Under the pieces are notes generated by a model. The model had not been told where the DNA came from. It searched no databases and saw only the letters and a list, made by a program, of their open reading frames with translations. DNA of 64,000 nt from Bordetella genomosp. 2. GTDB taxonomy: Bacteria > Pseudomonadota > Gammaproteobacteria > Burkholderiales > Burkholderiaceae_B. Position numbers and translations under genes: made by a program. How positions within the stretch are numbered: the first letter of the stretch is position 1; every line of letters starts with the position of its first letter. Below, piece by piece: positions 1-7,863 of this stretch. Where the stretch lies: NCBI RefSeq assembly GCF_002261345.1, contig NZ_NEVT01000006.1, positions 124,001 to 188,000 of the forward strand, written 5' to 3'.

Positions 1-562
1 TGCCCGAAAGAAAATACAATGGCAAAAACAAAAGCGTCAATACGAATTTCGTCTCCGGGACGGCTTCTGCAATTAATGCGAGCAGAATGCCAAAGGCAAA
101 CGAAAATACAATTCCCAATCCTAAAAAAGTCAGCCATAAAATAGAATCGTGGATCGCAGTGTCATGCCCGTGCCATGTCAGGCCTATATACAAAAACATG
201 AACACGATCGCCGAAATACAAAACTCGACTATAGTTCTGGCGGCAAACGCATCTGCCGGCTGAATTTGCTTGTATGAAAAAAGGGACTTGTTCGCATCCA
301 CGCTATTCATCAACTTAAGCGCAATGTTCTTGAATAGCAGAAAAGGAGCGATCCCCACCAGTAGCCATACAAAGAAGTCATAGCCAATAGAAGTCGCCCC
401 ACGGAGACTGACGAGCGTCGCGAGAGCGGCCATGTGCGCCATGGGCTCGAGCACCACCCACAGAGCTCCCAGTCGCATCCTGCCAAATCTGCTGCGCATT
501 TCGCGCAGAACAAGTGCGAACACTACAGATCTTGTTATTTGAAACGGCGATCGTTGGCGCAT
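1..562 (-). CDS. kpsM: KpsM-like capsule polysaccharide ABC exporter permease, 3' end cut by window edge
   Basis: Inner-membrane permease of an ABC-2 exporter that moves capsular polysaccharide across the inner membrane with the KpsT ATPase. Translating the minus strand from ATG 562 gives 187 residues without a stop to base 1. The N-terminal part matches E. coli KpsM in my memory: LREMRSRFGRMRLGALW, then LEP, a hydrophobic helix, VGIAPFLLF, and VDANKSLFSYKQIQPADAF, followed by three more hydrophobic stretches. E. coli KpsM is about 258 residues, so the last ~70 are missing. The leader MRQRSPFQITRSVVFALVLRE has nearly the same length as in E. coli, which supports this ATG, though no Shine-Dalgarno sequence precedes it. 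It marks the cluster as an ABC-transporter (group 2/3 type) capsule. Confidence 0.9.
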   Translation of the reverse strand, partial: MRQRSPFQITRSVVFALVLREMRSRFGRMRLGALWVVLEPMAHMAALATLVSLRGATSIGYDFFVWLLVGIAPFLLFKNIALKLMNSVDANKSLFSYKQIQPADAFAARTIVEFCISAIVFMFLYIGLTWHGHDTAIHDSILWLTFLGLGIVFSFAFGILLALIAEAVPETKFVLTLLFLPLYFLSG

Positions 563-736
563 AGGAAGGGGTGAACAGGGCAGAACTGACGCATTCTAAC
601 GTATCGGTACTGACATGGCACATTCTTTTCCATTAAAATTCACGTCAGAACACATCTTTCTCCCTATAGTCATTTTTTGTTTCGTACACATGGCCTATCA
701 AGCGACGTGTATCGTATAACTGCAAAGGCCGCTTTG
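563..736. promoter_or_regulatory. Divergent intergenic region between kpsM and the plus-strand glycosyltransferase
   Basis: AT-rich, about 170 bp, between two divergent genes, so it should hold a promoter for each. I see no convincing sigma-70 pair or operator. If the glycosyltransferase used the upstream TTG at 677, the region would be 60 bp shorter. Confidence 0.4.
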
Positions 737-1783
737 ATGTTATTTTTGCGAAATCTTTTTCGGAAATCCACGGTGCGTCGCGTTGACGGAAGGTATGGCG
801 CATTGAAAGTGGCGCTTATTGCTGACGAGTTGACCACGGCTTCTCTTTCCGTCGAATGCCAGATCCGTAACTTGACGCCACAAAACGCAGTTGAAGTGTT
901 AAGAACCTGGCGGCCAGATTTGCTTTTTGTCGAGTCCGCGTGGCATGGCTATAGGAATGCATGGAAGTATCAGTTAGCTAGCTATGACGGATTTCCAAAT
1001 CGAAACAACCGCAATCTGAAAAAAACTTTGGACGCTGCGGCAGCCTTGCAAATTCCATCCGTATTCTGGAATAAAGAAGACGGAGTCCATTATGCTCGCT
1101 TTATTGATACGGCCAGTCTGTTTGAAAATGTGTTCACCGTGGATGAGGGATGTTTAGAGCGATACAAACTTGATTTGCCGTCGTACAATCATGTAGGTAC
1201 GCTAATGTTCTCGGTCCAGCCTCGATTTCACTACCTATTGGATGGCAAGCCCACGCAGCGAGGTTTTGGCTGCTTCGTGGGAAGCTATGGCACGCATGTC
1301 CATGCTCGCCGTCGCTACTGGCAGAATATGCTTTTTGAGATGGTAGCCCCCTATGGGCTCCATATATACGACCGCAACTATAGGCGTAAGGCGCAGTGTT
1401 ATCGGTATCCAGTGATGCCTGGCCTGAAAGTATATCGTGGCGTTCCCCATCCCGAGACCGCACAGGTATACAGAAGCTATCGCGTGAACCTAAATGTAAA
1501 TACAGTCGAAAACTCCAGTACAATGTATTCTCGGCGCTTGGCGGAGATTTTGGCGGTGGGGGCGGTAGCAGTTACTACACCATCGCTAGCAGCGCACCAA
1601 CTATTTTCTGATTACTGTTTCATCGTCAATACGCCCGAAGAGCTTGCTGCAGTCCTTGAGGAGGTGAAGGGTAGTGGCTATTCAAAGGCTCAAGAGCGGG
1701 CCCATCACGGTGCCGATATGATTGCTCGTCACCATACTTGGGAACAGCGGTTGGCCCAGATCGAGTGCCTAGGCCTCTTTTAG
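737..1783 (+). CDS. CgeB-like glycosyltransferase (GT-B type)
   Basis: Predicted glycosyltransferase of 348 residues; donor and acceptor unknown. Landmarks are PDLLFVESAWHG, IPSVFWNKEDGVHY, a conserved IYDRNY, and near the C-terminus NVNTVENSSTMYSRRLAEIL followed by a short GAVAVTTPS strand, the pattern of the CgeB/Glyco_trans_1_2 group. The same landmarks occur in the middle of the 1,769-residue protein at 7864-13173, so the two are paralogous. I prefer ATG 737, preceded by AAAGG at good spacing, over a TTG at 677 in the same frame. It is the only plus-strand gene in the capsule cluster and ends 9 bp from the convergent DUF6270-like gene. AT-rich like its neighbours. Confidence 0.75.
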   Translation: MLFLRNLFRKSTVRRVDGRYGALKVALIADELTTASLSVECQIRNLTPQNAVEVLRTWRPDLLFVESAWHGYRNAWKYQLASYDGFPNRNNRNLKKTLDAAAALQIPSVFWNKEDGVHYARFIDTASLFENVFTVDEGCLERYKLDLPSYNHVGTLMFSVQPRFHYLLDGKPTQRGFGCFVGSYGTHVHARRRYWQNMLFEMVAPYGLHIYDRNYRRKAQCYRYPVMPGLKVYRGVPHPETAQVYRSYRVNLNVNTVENSSTMYSRRLAEILAVGAVAVTTPSLAAHQLFSDYCFIVNTPEELAAVLEEVKGSGYSKAQERAHHGADMIARHHTWEQRLAQIECLGLF

Positions 1784-1792
1784 TATTGAATT

Positions 1793-2530
1793 TCATGCCA
1801 ACGCAGGTCTTGTGGTTTTCATCCTATTAACGAAATCTTGCACAGCCTTCAACGAAAATAAGGTGGACTCATCGTCAAAATGAAAAGGTGTTGGGGACCA
1901 GATATGGTTATCCGGGCATTTTCTCATGTTGCCATACTCAATGAATTGGGCTGATGACAGAGATTTACGTTGAACGGCAAACATCTGGTCAAACATTTCA
2001 TTAGCTTGGTCAACCATTCGAGCGTCGAACGGAACGCCGCTTTCAGTGTGATATTGCCAATAGCTCTTATTGATCAAAACTCGGTCCCTTAACCCCTGGG
2101 CATCGAGCGTCTCGATGAACTTAAACCAACCGTCTTCCCAGTGGTGCATGAAAGAAGAGCCGCCACTGGGTACGAACGTAAGTTGCGGGCTTCGACGTAG
2201 GCCCGCAGCTTTCAGTTCCAGTGAGTAGGTACAGCGGCCAAACTTATTTGCGACCAAGTCGAAACGCTCATCCACTAAGTCAATTACAATGACATCCGGT
2301 TCAATGGTACGCAATCGAGGGATGGCCTGTTTGAGAATGTCCATGGCGACTGTGCGTCGTTGAAATGGAGACTTCAGATTGGCGCTCCAATGGTCGGCGA
2401 ATGGGGAAGGGGCGAACAACGAGCCGAACGAACTGCGTGCGGAGTAAAGTAACAAATCGAAGCTGCTACGATCCATTTTATTGAAGATGTCTCGCGAAAC
2501 GCAGCTTCCAAAAATGGCGACCTTCATCAT
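1793..2530 (-). CDS. DUF6270-like capsule-locus protein
   Basis: Uncharacterised cytoplasmic protein of 245 residues. It opens with MMKVAIFGSCVSRDIFN, a beta strand followed by GSC-S/T-RD, as in the DUF6270 family found in polysaccharide loci. A later strand, DVIVIDLVDERFD, and a C-terminal HFDDES resemble the catalytic blocks of SGNH-type hydrolases or acyltransferases; this is an inference from layout only. There is no signal peptide or membrane segment. I chose ATG 2530 because AAGGA lies 7 nt upstream; the frame stays open to 2584 but without a binding site. Last gene of the leftward capsule transcript. Confidence 0.6.
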   Translation of the reverse strand: MMKVAIFGSCVSRDIFNKMDRSSFDLLLYSARSSFGSLFAPSPFADHWSANLKSPFQRRTVAMDILKQAIPRLRTIEPDVIVIDLVDERFDLVANKFGRCTYSLELKAAGLRRSPQLTFVPSGGSSFMHHWEDGWFKFIETLDAQGLRDRVLINKSYWQYHTESGVPFDARMVDQANEMFDQMFAVQRKSLSSAQFIEYGNMRKCPDNHIWSPTPFHFDDESTLFSLKAVQDFVNRMKTTRPALA

Positions 2531-2608
2531 TTCTATATCCTTCCATAACTTGACAATCAACTTCGATGGAAGCTTCCAAGTCAAGTTTATTCACGTCGTC
2601 TATCATTA

Positions 2609-4543
2609 TTACGCGGCTTGCTTTACTCTAACCAACCGGACAGTATCGGTTGGCGCGTAAATTCGTATTGGCTTTTCTTGTTTATTTTTGAAAATCAAGC
2701 CTAGTACGAGGTTGTGTGCGGAAAGAACTTCGAAAATATTCTTAAACGCCTCTGGTTTCTTATAGGCCAACTCTATTACGGCCTCTTGATTGAAGCCGTC
2801 TTTTTCTAAATTGACGTGCTCCACCAGATGTTGGAATTGTTGCTGAATCTTGTCAAGCTCGCTCCAATGCCATTTTCTTCCCAACTTAAGCTGCGACTTT
2901 TTCCAATCCGAATGAGTGATGACTTTCTCGGCTCGCGACGCTGGCCGAGGAGCCTCTCTCGGATATTTTATGTGGAAATAGTGGATTTCTGGCTCTTTTT
3001 TTACAAGGTTGGGGCTGGTTCTGACAATCGATTTGACGCCCTTAAGCCTGCTTGTCAGGCTGGTTCCGCGATAAGCTGCCTCTGGCCAGACACGGTTTTC
3101 AAACGGTAGGCAGGCAACTTCCTGATCTAAAGCGGTCATCAGGCGGAACGTAATCAAGTGCTCTTTTCTTGATCTATCGTCAATCGAGAACCCTAGCCGG
3201 ATGGTCGCAGCGCTATATAATGGATGTGCTTTTCCGCCAGTCACTCTGCCCCAGTGCTCGCACAACCCATTATGAAACCTTCCTCGATGCTCAATATAAA
3301 AACGATCGAGTGCCGCTGGCATTGTCATTCCCTGATTAATACTCCATTCGCGAAGCATCTGGTTAAAGTTACTCGTTATCTCCTCTCGCACAGGTTGTTG
3401 CAAGATATCGAGATTTGTAACCATGAGTTTTATTGCATCGTCTAGCGTCGCATCGGGTGCAAGTTGTTTGGAGTAGAGCGCCTTGTAAAACTCCGAGTTG
3501 CCACCTCCAAGTCGGAAAACTGCGTCATTCCGTATTAGCGTGGTGAACGCTCGGTCAAGATTATTCTTGCATCCTGACGAAGCGTATGAGAAGGCAAGTA
3601 GCTCCTCCGTCAGGTCCGTGCTTGTCAAGTTCCTGCGAAATTCGTCTACAACACGAATTTTTCGAAGATTGTATTTTTGGATAATAAAGTTGGAGACGTT
3701 GGCATCCGGAGAAGGGTATGAGCCATTAGTATTATAGTAAAAAGCGTCTTTCGTATTCGATTTCAATATCGCTGCAAATACCATGCGGCTATCCATGCCG
3801 CCGGTAATGTCAGCAATTTTTATCGGATAGGAGGCATTAGCGATAGCGCTCACATTATCGCAAATATCACTTACTGCCGCGTCCAGTAAGTTATCAAAGG
3901 ACTCCTGTGCGCAATAAAAATAATCATCCCCTTTTTTTCGTTTAAATGAAAATTCGCCTTGGGGGCCGATGATTAGCTCATTATCGAATGGAAGGTAATA
4001 GAGGTTCTTATATGGCCCGACGTTCAGTGGCGCGCTTACAGAAATTTCGTTGACCAAGTGCTTCAAATGCCTGGTCATTTTATGGCCATACATTTCTGTC
4101 ATGATGCTCTCAAGCAGCATGGGGTTATTTGTCACTGCATTAAAACGGTCGTTCTTATAGTAGAAGAGTGGGTACAGGCCCAATTGGTCGGTGGTTGCAC
4201 GGAAATACTCCGAGTCATGTGCTTTAAAAAATCCGCCGATAAAAAAAGATCCTCGCCCGTTCTCCGAAAGGTCGAAGTAGCCTTTAGTCGATTTGATGTC
4301 TATATCTTTGTAGTGTTTTTTTTCAAATACCACTTCACCGTCAAAGAAAAACGTGGGCACCGTACGGAAGCTATTGCCAGTTGTGCTATTGATATATATA
4401 TGCGAGCCTAAGACTTCATTGGAAAAAAAGTAGGTATGCGGATTATCTATCAATGAGCCATGAAACGTTCTTCCGATTACCATTTCGGGCGTTATCTTAA
4501 ACTGACGTCCTTTCGGTTGGACGAACACAAATTCAATGCTCAT
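2609..4543 (-). CDS. Asparagine-synthase-like ATP-dependent synthetase lacking the glutaminase cysteine
   Basis: About 644 residues. The C-terminal half carries the PP-loop signature of asparagine synthetase B as ADITGGMDSRMVF (around residue 250), which binds ATP for substrate adenylation. The N-terminal part has the length of the Ntn glutaminase domain, but position 2 after the initiator Met is Ser (MSIEFVFVQ), not the nucleophilic Cys of true glutamine amidotransferases. It therefore probably does not draw ammonia from glutamine; it resembles beta-lactam-synthetase-type or capsule-locus homologues. A role in amidating or otherwise modifying a uronic acid such as ManNAcA fits the neighbours but is inference. 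Start ATG 4543 has GGA 5 nt upstream; the frame is open to 4612. AT-rich. Confidence 0.7.
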   Translation of the reverse strand: MSIEFVFVQPKGRQFKITPEMVIGRTFHGSLIDNPHTYFFSNEVLGSHIYINSTTGNSFRTVPTFFFDGEVVFEKKHYKDIDIKSTKGYFDLSENGRGSFFIGGFFKAHDSEYFRATTDQLGLYPLFYYKNDRFNAVTNNPMLLESIMTEMYGHKMTRHLKHLVNEISVSAPLNVGPYKNLYYLPFDNELIIGPQGEFSFKRKKGDDYFYCAQESFDNLLDAAVSDICDNVSAIANASYPIKIADITGGMDSRMVFAAILKSNTKDAFYYNTNGSYPSPDANVSNFIIQKYNLRKIRVVDEFRRNLTSTDLTEELLAFSYASSGCKNNLDRAFTTLIRNDAVFRLGGGNSEFYKALYSKQLAPDATLDDAIKLMVTNLDILQQPVREEITSNFNQMLREWSINQGMTMPAALDRFYIEHRGRFHNGLCEHWGRVTGGKAHPLYSAATIRLGFSIDDRSRKEHLITFRLMTALDQEVACLPFENRVWPEAAYRGTSLTSRLKGVKSIVRTSPNLVKKEPEIHYFHIKYPREAPRPASRAEKVITHSDWKKSQLKLGRKWHWSELDKIQQQFQHLVEHVNLEKDGFNQEAVIELAYKKPEAFKNIFEVLSAHNLVLGLIFKNKQEKPIRIYAPTDTVRLVRVKQAA

Positions 4544-4633
4544 GTTTTTCCATAATTCAAAAAAGCGAAACGTGGGGCGATCGCAAACTCGGAAAAAAGC
4601 GCCTTGTGGCAATTGGCTGAGAATTCTCGTTTT

Positions 4634-6316
4634 CTACGTGCCTTCAAAACTAATAATGGAAGTTATATCGTTTTCAGTTTGTGCAGGGAGACCGATTTCG
4701 ATTACTTGAGAGGCAACATACTTATTGGCTAGAGTAGAAACAACAGAATATACCTTAGAGCCGGCGACCCCGCATTTTACGCTGATGTTAAGCGGAGCAT
4801 CACTCTTAAAATCCATCAGCATGCAACGATTTGAAAGCTTCGAGGTGACCCGAACCTGGGTACCGACAGTCTCAATATTCTTATGTGCATCTACATGCCA
4901 AAGCAACTTGACGCCGCGTGCTTGGCCATCAGTACTGCGAATGATGTCCCTCACTCTAATGAAAGCATGCTCGAAGGCAATATGCCTATTCATTACTAGA
5001 TCTTCAAACCCGGAGAAGGAAAAAGTGAGAGCTTGCTCACCCGTATGAGGACGCTCATCAACGAGCCACCAGCCATTTTTAATTTCCTCCCAAGGCTTAT
5101 ACCGTGCTCCATCTACGATCGCCACGTTATGTGCATCGCGTGATCGGACATAGCGGCGAATAGGATCGGATTTGTTGTAGTTGTACATACCGGAATCTAT
5201 CAGCCAATCTTCCCCATATGCATAGATGATAAGATGACCTTCATCTTGCTGCCTATGATATTGGCTCAAAGGACCCGCTTTGAAGATCGTATGTGTGACC
5301 TGCGTAAAATCGGCTGGGCCAGCCCATTTATCCCGATGTATGGCATATCCGGATGTCGGGAAGACTTGGTAAGTAGATGTTGGACGTACCCCTGACTTCC
5401 CTTTCGTGAAGACGTAGAGAAATTCTCGATACTCCTTGGTATGCCCCAATATTTCTCGAAATGAATCCGTAGGGCGTAAAAGCTCAGAATCGCCGATTAT
5501 GGGCGTAAATCCGTCAGGGCGAAGTATATGAATAATATAATTCATAATCAATTTCGCCTTCGACATGAACTCTGTGGCCAGGGTGCCGAGATCATGCTGA
5601 TCGAATTCCTGAACAATGGAGATAAATACTTTAAATACGAAGATGTGATAAGCGGGACTATTTTCTACGTGGACCCCATCCTCTGTATAGGCAAAATGTA
5701 GCTCAGAGCGCAGCCGGTCTAACGCTATTGCGCGCCATTGATTTGCATCCTTCCAAGCGGCTGCGCCCACCGTACCCAATAGCAACAGCACACGTGCCTG
5801 CTCCAACCCATGGTTAGTGTGTTGAGAATAAAAATCATTTCTCATCAAAATCGAGCCATGCTTTTCCAGCAGCTCAACAGCTTGTGGGCAATTCTGGGCG
5901 AACGATTCTTCTGAGCCGATGGCGACCGAGTGCGCGTAGAACCACAGCACGTGCTCAGCTCGCAATGCTGTGCCGTGATCATGCCAAACAAATTCATTCA
6001 GATCGGTGCCACCAGGCTCAGTCGTCAGGAATTTGGCGCACCAGTGGTTGACCAGTTGAGCGCCAATCTCAAGGGCCTTTCTGTCACCAGATTGAGCATG
6101 ATATGCAATCAAATAACCCAGAGCCGAAAGGGTGCCCCATCGCCACTGCCATGAGCGATTATGTACTGGATTTTGATCCCAATCCAAGCGATATGGGACA
6201 GACGGAAATGGGCCCAGTTGAATTTTTTTTTCGGTGACGATCTCCCGCCCACGTGCCGCAAAATCTGTATTCTTCTTTAAAAGAGAGAGCCTTTTTTCAA
6301 TAAAGTCCAAGCGCAT
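4634..6316 (-). CDS. Heparinase II/III-like polysaccharide lyase, first of two
   Basis: About 560 residues with the architecture of the heparinase II/III superfamily: an N-terminal alpha/alpha-toroid (RWGTLSALGYLIAYH, WHDHGTALRAEHVLWFY, NHGLEQARVLLLLG) and a C-terminal beta-sandwich with QYHRQQDEGHLIIYAYGEDW, SGMYNY and RDAHNVAIVDG. These proteins cleave uronic-acid polymers by beta-elimination or serve in polysaccharide synthesis; the substrate here may be a ManNAcA-containing polymer (inference from wecBC). No signal peptide is visible, so it is predicted cytoplasmic, unlike most secreted lyases. The start is uncertain: ATG 6316, or TTG 6361 that overlaps the upstream gene; neither has a clear ribosome site. 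A run of nine A lies early in the reading frame. Confidence 0.75.
   Translation of the reverse strand: MRLDFIEKRLSLLKKNTDFAARGREIVTEKKIQLGPFPSVPYRLDWDQNPVHNRSWQWRWGTLSALGYLIAYHAQSGDRKALEIGAQLVNHWCAKFLTTEPGGTDLNEFVWHDHGTALRAEHVLWFYAHSVAIGSEESFAQNCPQAVELLEKHGSILMRNDFYSQHTNHGLEQARVLLLLGTVGAAAWKDANQWRAIALDRLRSELHFAYTEDGVHVENSPAYHIFVFKVFISIVQEFDQHDLGTLATEFMSKAKLIMNYIIHILRPDGFTPIIGDSELLRPTDSFREILGHTKEYREFLYVFTKGKSGVRPTSTYQVFPTSGYAIHRDKWAGPADFTQVTHTIFKAGPLSQYHRQQDEGHLIIYAYGEDWLIDSGMYNYNKSDPIRRYVRSRDAHNVAIVDGARYKPWEEIKNGWWLVDERPHTGEQALTFSFSGFEDLVMNRHIAFEHAFIRVRDIIRSTDGQARGVKLLWHVDAHKNIETVGTQVRVTSKLSNRCMLMDFKSDAPLNISVKCGVAGSKVYSVVSTLANKYVASQVIEIGLPAQTENDITSIISFEGT
6223..6231 (-). repeat. Homopolymer A9 tract in the coding strand of the heparinase-like gene
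   Basis: Nine consecutive A on the coding strand (T on plus), read as Glu-Lys-Lys-Ile near residue 45 from the TTG start. Runs of this length are prone to replication or transcriptional slippage; a one-base change would truncate the protein almost completely. Confidence 0.7.
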
Positions 6317-6350
6317 ATTATATGGTTGCCGGCGCACGTGATGCCTATAA

Positions 6351-7826
6351 TTAGAATTCAATTTTGAAAGGAACAGTTTTATCGCCGCTTTGAAGGAACC
6401 GCAATTTGCGCGTATGTATATACTCGAAGCGGTTGGTGCCTACGTAGATCTGTTCGGCGGTATCCCATTTTCCCTGGTGTGCAGGCGCCGAGATTCGAGC
6501 AATAAGACGGCCTTCACAGATAAGATCCGCGAAGTTGCTCGTCACTTTAGGCTCTATCTTCGGATTCAAGATAAAAGTATGGATGCTGGTAAACTGTTTT
6601 TCTGAGCTACTTTGGATCGTATCCTCAACGTCCAATGTATTATTGGATAGGCGAAATTGTCGCTTAATTTCGTAGCCTTTTATCCGTTCGTGCTTAGCTA
6701 GCAGGTGGAATCCTGAAGCAGTTTCTTCCCATTCCACCAAAGCACTGCCTTGCGCGTATTCGGTTCGGTCACAAAACGATTCGCCCATTATTGTGACCGT
6801 ATTGTGCGCATCCGCGTCGCGTAGCTTCGTATCGAGATTATTTCTGTAGACAGTATATCCAACGTCGTCGAATAGCATCTTTCCATTAATTTCCAAGCAG
6901 AATGACAATTCGTCATCCTGCTTATGATTGTGCGAATTCCACGCACACGTGGCCGCAAAATGTAAATTTGTATTGGCGGTAGATTTGCGTTTGTAGAAAA
7001 ACATTCCGCCAGCACAATAGAGGCGATTTCCCTCTTTTCCTATTTGCTCTCGCACCTTATCTGATTCTTTAATTTCAGTGCATGCTGAGAGAATGGAATT
7101 GTTGGGCTGTCTGAACGAATCTCCAAGTGGAAAATATTCTCCGCAATCGCGCAATGCAAAGGCCAGCAACTGCCGTGTGTTGGAAGTCAGCGCGGGTGCG
7201 TAAGCACTATTTCCCTTTAGCGAGGTATAGTGCTTGAGAAAATCTCGCGCTAACGGATAGTTATGTTCTTGATAAGAAACCGAATGTTCGCGTGTAATGC
7301 CGGTAGGGTCGAACATTTGCTTGAGTGTATTGATGCCTCGCTCCAAAATCTTTTCCTTATTGATTTTGGGCCTATAGCGATGATCTGCCTCATATAAGTC
7401 TAGTAGAGCGATATCTGCCATTAATCCATGGTTGTGGCCAGCACGATACATCGTCGGACTTTGTAAGTTGGCAATATCCCTGATAATGAGTCGATTGCAC
7501 AATCCGACACCTGGCACATCATCCTTTGATTCGTAGTATCGCCTGAACGTAATTAATTGCTGTAAACGTATAGTCGCAGTATGATCGCCACGTAAATTAT
7601 TATAATACGGGTTGTTTATTTCCTTCACGCAGTGGAAATTATAGAAACTACGAAGTACGGTGAGTAGGTTCTCTCCCAGTATTTCCGGGTTGATCCAACG
7701 AAGACTCATGAAGTGATGTTGCCATGATTTCGACTGGAACGGATCCATTCGCCACTCGATAGGAAGGTGAAGGGTGACATTATCGAATGCTTGATGACGA
7801 ACGACAGCCAGTTTTTCATTGATCAT
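6351..7826 (-). CDS. Heparinase II/III-like polysaccharide lyase, second of two
   Basis: 491 residues, second heparinase II/III-family protein, upstream of the first. The toroid half contains PTMYRAGHNHGLMADIALL and TREHSVSYQEHNYPLARDF; the beta-sandwich half contains WNSHNHKQDDELSFCLEI, DDVGYTVYRN and RDADAHNTVTIMG, with conserved His, Tyr and Glu/Asp positions typical of the family. No signal peptide. It is clearly diverged from its neighbour, so the pair may cleave different linkages or act as a heterodimer (inference). Start ATG 7826 lacks a recognisable Shine-Dalgarno; it follows the 1,769-residue gene by 37 bp and is probably cotranscribed. Confidence 0.75.
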   Translation of the reverse strand: MINEKLAVVRHQAFDNVTLHLPIEWRMDPFQSKSWQHHFMSLRWINPEILGENLLTVLRSFYNFHCVKEINNPYYNNLRGDHTATIRLQQLITFRRYYESKDDVPGVGLCNRLIIRDIANLQSPTMYRAGHNHGLMADIALLDLYEADHRYRPKINKEKILERGINTLKQMFDPTGITREHSVSYQEHNYPLARDFLKHYTSLKGNSAYAPALTSNTRQLLAFALRDCGEYFPLGDSFRQPNNSILSACTEIKESDKVREQIGKEGNRLYCAGGMFFYKRKSTANTNLHFAATCAWNSHNHKQDDELSFCLEINGKMLFDDVGYTVYRNNLDTKLRDADAHNTVTIMGESFCDRTEYAQGSALVEWEETASGFHLLAKHERIKGYEIKRQFRLSNNTLDVEDTIQSSSEKQFTSIHTFILNPKIEPKVTSNFADLICEGRLIARISAPAHQGKWDTAEQIYVGTNRFEYIHTRKLRFLQSGDKTVPFKIEF

Positions 7827-7863
7827 AGCTATGGTGGCGGGATTTTATATAACAACGGGGAAT

